DNA of 5,170 bases, taken from Gemmatimonadota bacterium (GTDB lineage: Bacteria > Gemmatimonadota > Gemmatimonadetes > Gemmatimonadales > Gemmatimonadaceae). Below the pieces are notes generated by a model. That model had not been told where the DNA came from. It made no database searches and worked only from the letters and a program-made list of their open reading frames with translations. Positions 1-5,170 of the stretch are shown here, piece by piece. The position numbers and the translations under genes are program-made. Position 1 is the stretch's first letter. The number at the start of each line of letters is the position of its first letter. The stretch spans positions 1 through 5,170 of the forward strand of contig JAOUHR010000187.1 in the NCBI GenBank assembly GCA_029884515.1, read 5' to 3'.

Positions 1-1
1 T

Positions 2-2074
2 GAGGGCGTCCTCGCCGCGACGGGCCCCGGCACGCGCTTCCTCACCATGCAGAACGGCATCGGCAACGCCGAACGGATCGCCGCGATGGTGGGTGCGGAA
101 CGCGTGCTCGTCGGGATCACCTACCACAGCATCCAGCACGCGGGGCCCGGCCGACTCAACTATCGCGCGGGGATCAAGCCATTCCAGGTGGCGCCGTTCG
201 CGGGCGGTGTCACGCCCGAGGTCGAGGCGATCGGCGCGCTCTTCCGCACGGCCGGATTCGCGACCGACGTCGTGCCCGAGATCGACCACGTCATCTGGCA
301 GAAGCTCCTGCACAACGCCGTCATCAACTCGGTCTCCGCCGTCACGGGGCTCACGTGTCGCGAGATCATGGCCGACGCGGACCTGCTCGCCTTCATGCGC
401 GACCTCACGGCGGAGATCATCGCGGTGATGCGGGCGCGCGGCGTGCCGATCGCCGACGCCGAGGATCCCTTCCGTCCGATCCTCGGCTCGCTCAAGGCTC
501 TCGGGAAGAACCGGCCCTCCATGTGGCAGGACCTCTCACGCGGGACCCGGACCGAGGTGGATGCCATCAACGGCGCGATCGTCGAAGAGGCCAAGCGTCT
601 CGGTCTCCAGGCGCCGCACAACGCGGCGCTGGTGCGCTTCATCCACTCGCGCGAGCGGCAGAAGTTCCAGAACCGGCAGGAGATCGTGCGTGAGCTCGGA
701 CTCGGGCTGACGGCGGGCCCCGAGCGCCCTCAGGCGGTCGCCGTGCCGCGTCCCGTCGCCGCCGCCCACCCGACCTCGCTCGGGGCCGATGGCGGCATGA
801 CGCTCGAGGGGCCGCCGCTCGAGATGACTCGGCGTCTCAAGGAGATCATGCGGGCGTATTATCGCGACGTCGAGGCGGCCGCCGACGACCCCGATCGCCG
901 GGTCGCCGCGTGCTCGGGCCTCGCGCCGGTCGAGATCGTTCGCGCGCTCGGGTTCGTGCCGTACTTCCCCGAGAACCATGCGGCGCTGATCGGGGCGAGT
1001 CGCCTCGCCGGTCCGTACCTCGCCCGGGCCACGAGCGAGGGATTCTCCCAGTTCGCCAGCTCCGCCATGCGCGCGGACATCGGCGCCCTGCTCTCGGGGA
1101 GCAGTCCGTTGGTCCGCGTCCACGGGATCAAGGGGCCGCCGCGCCCCGACGTCGTCGTCTACAGCACCAACACGGGACACGAGCAACTGCGGTGGTTCGA
1201 ATTCTACGGGGCGCACTACGGCGTGCCCGTGCACGGCCTGCATCCGCCTCCGGCGCTGCACGAGCTCGAGCGCATCGACCTCGACGCCGCGGTGCACCAG
1301 CTCCTGCGACTCGCCGCGCGGCTGGAAGCGGCCACCGGCAGGACGCTGGACATGGACGTGCTGGGAGCGACCGTCGCGCACACGGCTGCCGCCGCGGCGC
1401 TCTGGGAGGAGATCCTCTCGCTGGGTCGCAACGTGCCCGCGCCGTTCACCTGGTTCGACACGCTGGTGCACATGGCCCCGATGATCGTGTTGCGCGGGAC
1501 GCCGGAGGCCGTGGACTACTATCGCCAGCTCAAGGCCGAGCTCGAGGAGCGGGTCTCGCTCGGTGTGTCGGCGGTCCCCATGGAGGCAAATCGGTTCTAC
1601 TGGGACGGACCCCCGATCTGGTGCGCGATGCGTCCGCTGGCGCGGCTCTTCGCCGATGCCGGTATTGCCATCGTCGCCTCCACGTTCTCCGATGGCTTCG
1701 CCCTGCGAGGACTCGACGAGTACGAGCCGATCGAGAGCATGGCGCGCACGTACACCGGCGTCTTCGGGAATCGCTCCGAGGAGTTCAAGACCGCGTATCT
1801 CGCGCGGCGGTTCGAGCAGTACGCGGTGGACGCCGCCATCTATCACGACTGCCGCACGTCGTCCGAGGCCAGTCACGTCCGGTACGGGCTCGCGCAGCGT
1901 GTGCAGCGGTCGACCGGCATCGGCGCGTTCGTCATCGAGGCCGACTCCCACGACCTCCGGTTGTTCTCCACCGATCGCCTCCACTCACAGCTCTCGACAT
2001 TCCTCGAGCAGCAGGCCGAGTCCGGGCGCACGAGCGCGGGCCTGGCGCTGCACGGCGGAGCGGACCATGACTGA
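2..2074 (+). CDS. Ketopantoate reductase (PanE/ApbA)-like domain fused to a 2-hydroxyacyl-CoA dehydratase/benzoyl-CoA reductase (HgdB/BcrB/BcrC-type) subunit; 5' partial
   Basis: The frame is open from base 2 and gives 690 residues. The ATG at 47 lies inside a conserved motif, so the true start and the NADPH-binding Rossmann half are upstream. Bases 2 to about 670 match the rest of a PanE-type reductase: the QNG motif (Asn codon 53-55), the W-x-K-x3-N helix motif with catalytic-type Lys (302-304), S-M-x-Q-D (Ser 518-520) and T-E-x-D-x-I-N-G (Glu 554-556). These correspond to the four active-site residues known in E. coli PanE. After a Pro/Ala-rich linker, bases 797-2071 encode about 425 residues of an HgdB/BcrC-type subunit, roughly half identical to the 2888-4132 product over well-conserved stretches. 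Its first and third cluster cysteines are present (911-913, 1850-1852), but the middle one is Ser (1058-1060). The gene overlaps the next one by 8 bases. Family membership of both halves is secure. The fused function (2-oxo acid reduction coupled to dehydration) is inferred. Confidence 0.88.
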   Translation, partial: EGVLAATGPGTRFLTMQNGIGNAERIAAMVGAERVLVGITYHSIQHAGPGRLNYRAGIKPFQVAPFAGGVTPEVEAIGALFRTAGFATDVVPEIDHVIWQKLLHNAVINSVSAVTGLTCREIMADADLLAFMRDLTAEIIAVMRARGVPIADAEDPFRPILGSLKALGKNRPSMWQDLSRGTRTEVDAINGAIVEEAKRLGLQAPHNAALVRFIHSRERQKFQNRQEIVRELGLGLTAGPERPQAVAVPRPVAAAHPTSLGADGGMTLEGPPLEMTRRLKEIMRAYYRDVEAAADDPDRRVAACSGLAPVEIVRALGFVPYFPENHAALIGASRLAGPYLARATSEGFSQFASSAMRADIGALLSGSSPLVRVHGIKGPPRPDVVVYSTNTGHEQLRWFEFYGAHYGVPVHGLHPPPALHELERIDLDAAVHQLLRLAARLEAATGRTLDMDVLGATVAHTAAAAALWEEILSLGRNVPAPFTWFDTLVHMAPMIVLRGTPEAVDYYRQLKAELEERVSLGVSAVPMEANRFYWDGPPIWCAMRPLARLFADAGIAIVASTFSDGFALRGLDEYEPIESMARTYTGVFGNRSEEFKTAYLARRFEQYAVDAAIYHDCRTSSEASHVRYGLAQRVQRSTGIGAFVIEADSHDLRLFSTDRLHSQLSTFLEQQAESGRTSAGLALHGGADHD
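674..796 (+). other. Interdomain linker of the fusion, ending at a possible relict start codon
   Basis: This in-frame stretch joins the end of the PanE-like helical domain to the start of the HgdB-like domain. Bases 719-796 encode 26 residues rich in Pro and Ala, as expected of a flexible tether. The Met codon that follows (797-799) aligns with the start of the free-standing paralogue at 2888: both begin Met-Thr and reach the first cluster cysteine after 38 and 34 residues. Met 797 may therefore be the old start of a once separate gene. No good ribosome binding site precedes it, unlike the other starts in this operon. A second Met at 824-826 has only a distant GAGGG (806-810). Confidence 0.6.
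2057..2060 (+). promoter_or_regulatory. Ribosome binding site (GGAG) for the first ATPase gene
   Basis: GGAG lies six bases before the ATG at 2067, inside the end of the fusion gene. It fixes the start of the ATPase at 2067 rather than at the much earlier upstream extent of the same open frame, and it implies translational coupling across the 8-base overlap. Confidence 0.75.
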
Positions 2075-2891
2075 CGGAACACGAGTGATCGCGGCCGGCG
2101 TCGATGCCGGCACCGAGTGTCTGAAGGCGGTGATCGTCTCCGCGGACGGACAGGTCCTGGGTCGTGCGGTCGTCGCCTCGCGCGGCCACTTCGAGGCGTG
2201 CGCGCACGAGGTGCTGGCGGCGGCGCTCGACGACGCGCAACGCGATGCCGGATCCCTCGCGGGGATCGGAGCGACCGGATTCGCGATGAACTGCGTCACG
2301 AAGGCGACGCTCACGTCGACGGACGCGGCGTGCCACGCACTGGGCGCGTTCCACCATCTGCGGCACGCCATGACCCTCGTCGAGATCGGGGGACGCGACC
2401 CGCACGTCATCACCGTGGACGACGCGGGACGGCGTGCGGATGCGAGAAGCGTCAGGAAATGCGCCGCGGGCGTGGGCTCCTTCCTGATGTTCACCGCCCG
2501 CCATCTCGATGTCAGCGCGACCGGGCTGCAGGACCTCGCGGCGGCCGGCGAGCGGCCGGCGCGCGTGAGCAGCTACTGCTCGGTCTTCTCCACCACCGAG
2601 GTGCTGGAGCGCCTGCGCGAGGGGGCGCGGCGCGAGGAGATCGCGCTCGGCGCGATGTACTCGATCGCCGAGCGCATCGTGGAGATGGGACCGCTCGATG
2701 CACCGCTCCACGTGTGTGGTGGGGTGGCGGAGTTCTTCCCGGGAGTGCTCACGGCGTTGAGCACCCTCACCGGCCAACCGGTGAGGGCCGTACCGGAACC
2801 GATCCTCACCGGGGCGCTCGGCGCCGCGCTCAAGGTGCTCGAGGCGGTCGGCGTCGCGGGCGAGGCCCAGTCCGTGGAGGCCGTCCGATGA
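2067..2891 (+). CDS. BadF/BadG/BcrA/BcrD-type ATPase, activator of 2-hydroxyacyl-CoA dehydratase/benzoyl-CoA reductase; divergent copy
   Basis: This 274-residue protein has the size of the HgdC activator and of BcrD. It is an ASKHA-fold ATPase thought to carry a [4Fe-4S] cluster between two protomers and to use ATP to drive electrons onto the catalytic subunits. Visible motifs are phosphate-1 around residues 11-24 (G-V-D-A-G-T then Lys20), phosphate-2 at 106-111 (E-I-G-G-R-D), cluster cysteine Cys132 in K-C-A-A-G-V-G, second cluster cysteine Cys171 in Y-C-S-V-F, and the adenosine-site Gly pair in C-G-G-V (217-220). Against the usual D-I-G-G-Q-D and C-A-A-G-T-G of the family, Asp is Glu106, Gln is Arg110 and Thr is Val136. 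The ATPase at 4129 keeps the canonical residues. The two probably form a heterodimer, as BcrA and BcrD do. The start is chosen from the GGAG site and the overlap with the preceding gene. Family is certain, partner assignment inferred. Confidence 0.92.
   Translation: MTDGTRVIAAGVDAGTECLKAVIVSADGQVLGRAVVASRGHFEACAHEVLAAALDDAQRDAGSLAGIGATGFAMNCVTKATLTSTDAACHALGAFHHLRHAMTLVEIGGRDPHVITVDDAGRRADARSVRKCAAGVGSFLMFTARHLDVSATGLQDLAAAGERPARVSSYCSVFSTTEVLERLREGARREEIALGAMYSIAERIVEMGPLDAPLHVCGGVAEFFPGVLTALSTLTGQPVRAVPEPILTGALGAALKVLEAVGVAGEAQSVEAVR
2764..2787 (+). repeat. Perfect 10-bp inverted repeat with a 4-base loop inside the first ATPase gene
   Basis: CCCTCACCGG (2764-2773) and CCGGTGAGGG (2778-2787) are exact reverse complements separated by CCAA. 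The RNA could fold into a strong hairpin about 100 bases before the end of the gene. No T-run follows, so it is not an intrinsic terminator. A third copy of the first arm, CCTCACCGG (2804-2812), could compete for the same partner. Part of the repetition comes from two Leu-Thr-Gly codon sets, so chance is possible. Confidence 0.55.
2876..2880 (+). promoter_or_regulatory. Ribosome binding site (GGAGG) for the second catalytic-subunit gene
   Basis: GGAGG sits seven bases before the ATG at 2888 and within the last codons of the ATPase gene. It selects 2888 as the start within a frame that is open for hundreds of bases further upstream. The ATGA arrangement (start 2888-2890, stop 2889-2891) suggests termination-reinitiation coupling. 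Confidence 0.8.
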
Positions 2892-4132
2892 CCGCACTGA
2901 CGAGCACGGCCGCACTGCGCGAGACGATGGGCGGCCACTTCCACGCGCTGGGTGACGCGGCGGTGCACAAGTCCGCGCCGATCGCCTGGTGCACGAGTGT
3001 CGGTCCGACGGAGCTGCTCCGCGCGCTCGGGTTCGAGGTGTTCTTCCCCGAGAATCACGCGGCGATGCTCGGTGCGGCACGGACGTCACAGCGCTACATG
3101 CCCGTGGTCCACGCGCAGGGCTACTCGCCGGACATCTGTTCGTATCTCACCAGCGATATCGGGGCGTACCTCACGGGCGAGACCCCGCTCGAGGCCTATG
3201 GCCTCTCGGGGGTGCCGCAAGCGGATGTCCTCGTGTTCAACACCAACCAGTGCCGCGACGTGCGGGACTGGTTCGAGTGGTACGGCCGTCGCTGGAACGT
3301 GCCGGTGATCGGCGTGCGTTCGCCGCGGGCGCTCGAGCACGTGACGACGGATGACGTGGACGGCGTGACGAAGCAGATCGAGGGGCTGATCCCGGTGCTC
3401 GAGGCCGTGGCGGGCGCGCGTCTGGACCATCGCCGTCTCTCGGACGTGGTGCGTGCCTCACGCGAGTGCTCGGACCTCTGGGAGGCGTGTCTGCGGACGG
3501 CCGCTCACCGTCCGGCGCCGCTCACCTTCTTCGATGGGACCGTCCACATGGGACCGGCGGTGGTGTTGCGCGGTACCGAGAGCGCCAACGCGTACTATCG
3601 CATACTGCGCGCGGAGCTCGAGGCGCGCGTGGGCGCGGGGACCGCCGCGATCCCCGGCGAGGCGTACCGCCTCTACTGGGACGGCATGCCGATCTGGGGA
3701 CGCCTGCGCGCGCTCTCCACGCTCTTCGAGGAGTTCCGCACCGCCGTGGCGGCCTCCACCTACTGCAACAGCTGGATCTTCCCGGCCCTCGACCCCGCCG
3801 AGCCGCTCCGCTCGATGGCTCGCGCCGCGCTCGAGCTCTTCATCGTGCGCTCGGAGCAGCCGAAGGAACGGTACATCGAGGAGATGGTCGCACGATACGA
3901 CGTCGACGGCATCGTGTTCCACGATTGTCGCACCTGTCCGAACAACTCCAACACGCGCTACGGCATGCCGCGGCGCCTGGCGGATCGTCTCGGCATCCCG
4001 ACCCTCGTCCTCGACGGCGACGTCAACGACCTGCGCTGCTTCTCCGACGAGCAGGCGCGCACGAACATCGAGGGATTCGTCGAGCAGTTGGCGGACGCCC
4101 GGCCGGCGGCGACGAGGCGGGTCACGGCATGA
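2888..4132 (+). CDS. 2-hydroxyacyl-CoA dehydratase/benzoyl-CoA reductase catalytic subunit (HgdB/BcrB/BcrC-type)
   Basis: This 414-residue protein is within the usual range for HgdB, BcrB and BcrC subunits. These bind a [4Fe-4S] cluster and pass one activated electron to an acyl-CoA, either for radical dehydration of a 2-hydroxyacyl-CoA or for ring reduction. The expected three cluster cysteines appear in family-like contexts: Cys35 before a P-T-E-L-L helix, Cys84 in D-I-C-S-Y ahead of S-D-I-G, and Cys347 in H-D-C-R-T-C, with an additional Cys350. The C-terminal pattern I-P-T-L-V-L-D-G-D (about 366-374), followed by an F-S-D-E-Q-A-R-T-N helix, is typical of the family. No signal peptide or membrane segment is seen, so it is cytoplasmic. 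It is a paralogue of the C-terminal half of the fusion protein and likely its partner in a heterodimer. The substrate, and hence dehydratase versus aryl-CoA reductase, cannot be read from the sequence. It overlaps its neighbours by 4 bases on each side. Confidence 0.92.
   Translation: MTALTSTAALRETMGGHFHALGDAAVHKSAPIAWCTSVGPTELLRALGFEVFFPENHAAMLGAARTSQRYMPVVHAQGYSPDICSYLTSDIGAYLTGETPLEAYGLSGVPQADVLVFNTNQCRDVRDWFEWYGRRWNVPVIGVRSPRALEHVTTDDVDGVTKQIEGLIPVLEAVAGARLDHRRLSDVVRASRECSDLWEACLRTAAHRPAPLTFFDGTVHMGPAVVLRGTESANAYYRILRAELEARVGAGTAAIPGEAYRLYWDGMPIWGRLRALSTLFEEFRTAVAASTYCNSWIFPALDPAEPLRSMARAALELFIVRSEQPKERYIEEMVARYDVDGIVFHDCRTCPNNSNTRYGMPRRLADRLGIPTLVLDGDVNDLRCFSDEQARTNIEGFVEQLADARPAATRRVTA
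4114..4117 (+). promoter_or_regulatory. Weak ribosome binding site (GAGG) for the second ATPase gene
   Basis: GAGG lies 11 bases before the ATG at 4129, a longer and weaker arrangement than at the other junctions. The ATGA overlap with the stop of the preceding gene (4130-4132) makes coupled reinitiation the likely main route to this start. Confidence 0.5.
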
Positions 4133-4935
4133 ACTACTGGACCGGGATCGACTGCGGATCGTGGGCCACGAAGGCGGTGATCATCGACGATGACGCCCAG
4201 CTGCTCGGTTCCGCGGTCGTTCGTTCCGGGGCGGATCTCTCGGGTGCCTCGGCACGCGCGTTCGCGTCGGCGCTCACCGTGGCAACGCGCGCGCGCAGTG
4301 AGATCAGCGCGGTGTGGGCGACCGGATTCGGTCGCGGGTCGGTCGGGTTCGCGGATGGCTCGCGCACGGAGCTCGATTGTCACGGACGCGGGGCGGCCCA
4401 CTATGTGAGCGGTGCGCTCGTCGTGCTCGACATCGGCGGGCAGGACGCGAAGGTGATCCGGCTCGACGATGGTGGTCGGCGTCTCGCGCATCGCATGAAT
4501 CGCAAGTGCGCAGCGGGGACCGGCAGCTTCCTCGACGAGATCGCGCTGCGACTCGGGGTCGAGCCGCAGGCGCTGGACGGCCTGGCGCGCGCGGCGACCG
4601 AGGAACTGGAGCTATCGAGCTTCTGCACGGTCTTCGCGGGAACCGAGCTCCTGACACTCATCCGCGCCGGCAAGCGGCCGTCCGATCTCGCCAGTGCGGC
4701 GTATCGCTCATTGATCAATCGCGTCGCGTCGATGGACGTGTTCCCGGGCCGGGTCGTCGCCACGGGCGGCGTGATCGCGTATCACCCGACGTTGGTGAGG
4801 ATGCTCTCGGAGAAGTTGGGATCCGAGATCGTCGTTCCCCCTCATCCGCAGGAGATGGGCGCGTTCGGTGCGGCGCTGGCCGCCCGCGATGGCGCCGCGG
4901 CGGTGGGACCGGAGGCCACTCATGTCCGCACCTGA
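4129..4935 (+). CDS. BadF/BadG/BcrA/BcrD-type ATPase (HgdC-like activator), canonical copy
   Basis: This 268-residue protein has the length of HgdC-type activators. It shows the full motif set of the family: phosphate-1 G-I-D-C-G-S with Lys15 (about 6-19), T-G-F-G-R-G (65-70), T-E-L-D-C-H (80-85), phosphate-2 D-I-G-G-Q-D (101-106), cluster cysteine Cys127 in K-C-A-A-G-T-G, second cluster cysteine Cys166 in F-C-T-V-F, and the adenosine-site T-G-G-V (212-215). In the family, two protomers share one [4Fe-4S] cluster through these two cysteines, and ATP hydrolysis opens the dimer to reduce the catalytic subunits. With the divergent ATPase at 2067 it probably makes a BcrA/BcrD-like pair, although a homodimer with the other copy as a specialised partner is possible. 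An extra Cys9 lies inside the phosphate-1 loop. The gene overlaps the preceding one by 4 bases and the following one by 14. Confidence 0.94.
   Translation: MNYWTGIDCGSWATKAVIIDDDAQLLGSAVVRSGADLSGASARAFASALTVATRARSEISAVWATGFGRGSVGFADGSRTELDCHGRGAAHYVSGALVVLDIGGQDAKVIRLDDGGRRLAHRMNRKCAAGTGSFLDEIALRLGVEPQALDGLARAATEELELSSFCTVFAGTELLTLIRAGKRPSDLASAAYRSLINRVASMDVFPGRVVATGGVIAYHPTLVRMLSEKLGSEIVVPPHPQEMGAFGAALAARDGAAAVGPEATHVRT
4911..4915 (+). promoter_or_regulatory. Ribosome binding site (GGAGG) for the acyl-CoA synthetase gene
   Basis: GGAGG lies six bases before the ATG at 4922 and inside the end of the second ATPase gene. It supports 4922 over the next in-frame Met (4961), which has no purine-rich site. 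Confidence 0.8.
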
Positions 4936-5170
4936 GCATCCCGCGACCACGCGTGCCGCGATGACGCATCGCGAGGCGGCCGCGCACGAGGGCGGCGAGC
5001 TCTTCTCGCGGCTCGAGCCAGTCGGCCCTCGCGAGTCCGTCGGCGGCCTGCTCGCTCGCCACTACGCGCGATCGCCCGATCACGCGGCCTTCGCCGAGCG
5101 CCGCGGCGACGGATTCCAGCCGGTGACCTGGCGCCAGTTGGCGTGGAAGGCGGCCGGCCTCGCCCGATTC
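4922..5170 (+). CDS. AMP-forming acyl-CoA synthetase (ANL superfamily), N-terminal fragment; 3' partial
   Basis: Eighty-three residues are visible before the window ends. About 30 low-complexity, Ala- and charge-rich residues are followed by the typical opening of AMP-binding enzymes: a helix (S-V-G-G-L-L-A-R-H-Y-A-R) leading into S-P-D-H-A-A-F, then V-T-W-R-Q-L and an Ala/Leu-rich helix. This layout resembles long-chain or general acyl-CoA ligases more than a classical benzoate-CoA ligase, but the AMP-binding signature and substrate pocket lie beyond the window, so specificity is unknown. Such enzymes activate a carboxylic acid with ATP and CoA through an acyl-adenylate. Its 14-base overlap with the ATPase gene puts it in the same operon, so it may make the CoA thioester used by the enzyme encoded upstream. 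Confidence 0.75.
   Translation, partial: MSAPEHPATTRAAMTHREAAAHEGGELFSRLEPVGPRESVGGLLARHYARSPDHAAFAERRGDGFQPVTWRQLAWKAAGLARF

Noticed and set aside
47..49. ATG as the start of the first gene
   Set aside because: It falls inside the conserved PanE QNG motif region, the frame stays open to the window edge, and the residues before it fit the same domain. The true start is upstream.
536..1984. Long minus-strand open frame (482 codons) opposite the fusion gene
   Set aside because: Its product is rich in Arg, Gly, Glu and His with no recognisable domain, and it lies opposite a gene with clear family motifs. Such frames are expected at this GC content.
1563..2066. Upstream extension of the first ATPase frame
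   Set aside because: The extension is Ser/Arg-rich noise over another gene. Homology begins just after the ATG at 2067, which has a GGAG site six bases upstream.
910..2070. Overlapping plus-strand frame of 386 codons inside the fusion gene
   Set aside because: The translation is an Arg/Ala/Gly-rich shift of the HgdB-like coding sequence with no family features.
2764..2787. Intrinsic transcription terminator
   Set aside because: The stem is strong, but no T-run follows and it sits inside a coding region of a tightly overlapping operon.
1932..3089. Long minus-strand open frame (385 codons) across the first ATPase gene
   Set aside because: It is Arg- and Ser-rich without motifs, spans three real genes on the other strand, and has no supporting context. 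It is a GC-driven shadow.
3191..3205. Short inverted repeat GAGGCC-TAT-GGCCTC in the second catalytic-subunit gene
   Set aside because: Only six base pairs with a three-base loop, and it does not extend. This is common by chance in GC-rich coding DNA.
4922..5170. Specific naming of the ligase as benzoate-CoA ligase from its neighbourhood
   Set aside because: Only 83 N-terminal residues are visible, and they look more like a general acyl-CoA ligase. The specificity-determining parts are outside the window.

Overview
The window is a dense fragment of one plus-strand operon from a high-GC bacterium (about 70% G+C by inspection). There is no intergenic space. All four internal junctions overlap, by 8, 4, 4 and 14 bases, and a purine-rich ribosome binding site lies just upstream of each downstream start. 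No tRNA, rRNA, mobile element or CRISPR array is visible, and no promoter or terminator, because the operon begins before base 1 and continues past base 5170. The phylum cannot be named from this sequence. The high GC, Shine-Dalgarno use and this enzyme family would fit several lineages with anaerobic or facultative members.

Layout: (1) 2-2074, the 3' part of a gene encoding a ketopantoate-reductase-family (PanE/ApbA) domain fused in frame, through a Pro/Ala-rich linker, to a 2-hydroxyacyl-CoA dehydratase / benzoyl-CoA reductase (HgdB/BcrB/BcrC-type) subunit. (2) 2067-2891, a BadF/BadG/BcrA/BcrD-type ATPase (HgdC-like activator) with altered nucleotide-site motifs. (3) 2888-4132, a second, free-standing HgdB/BcrB/BcrC-type subunit with the full cysteine set. 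(4) 4129-4935, a second BadF/HgdC-type ATPase with canonical motifs. (5) 4922-end, the N-terminus of an AMP-forming acyl-CoA synthetase.

Genes 1-4 therefore encode a four-part ATP-driven radical enzyme: two different catalytic subunits and two different ATP-hydrolysing electron activators. This parallels class I benzoyl-CoA reductase (BcrCBAD), but the gene order alternates (catalytic, ATPase, catalytic, ATPase), as if a two-gene unit had been duplicated. The ATPases would use ATP hydrolysis to push low-potential electrons onto the iron-sulfur clusters of the catalytic subunits, which then act on an acyl-CoA. The ligase could make that CoA thioester.

The most unusual point is the PanE-like domain fused to a catalytic subunit. 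Some PanE-family enzymes reduce 2-oxo acids to (R)-2-hydroxy acids, which would supply exactly the acid that a 2-hydroxyacyl-CoA dehydratase needs after CoA activation. A compact route 2-oxo acid to 2-hydroxy acid to 2-hydroxyacyl-CoA to 2-enoyl-CoA is thus a coherent hypothesis. A reductive aromatic (benzoyl-CoA reductase-like) role is the main alternative. Sequence alone does not settle the substrate.
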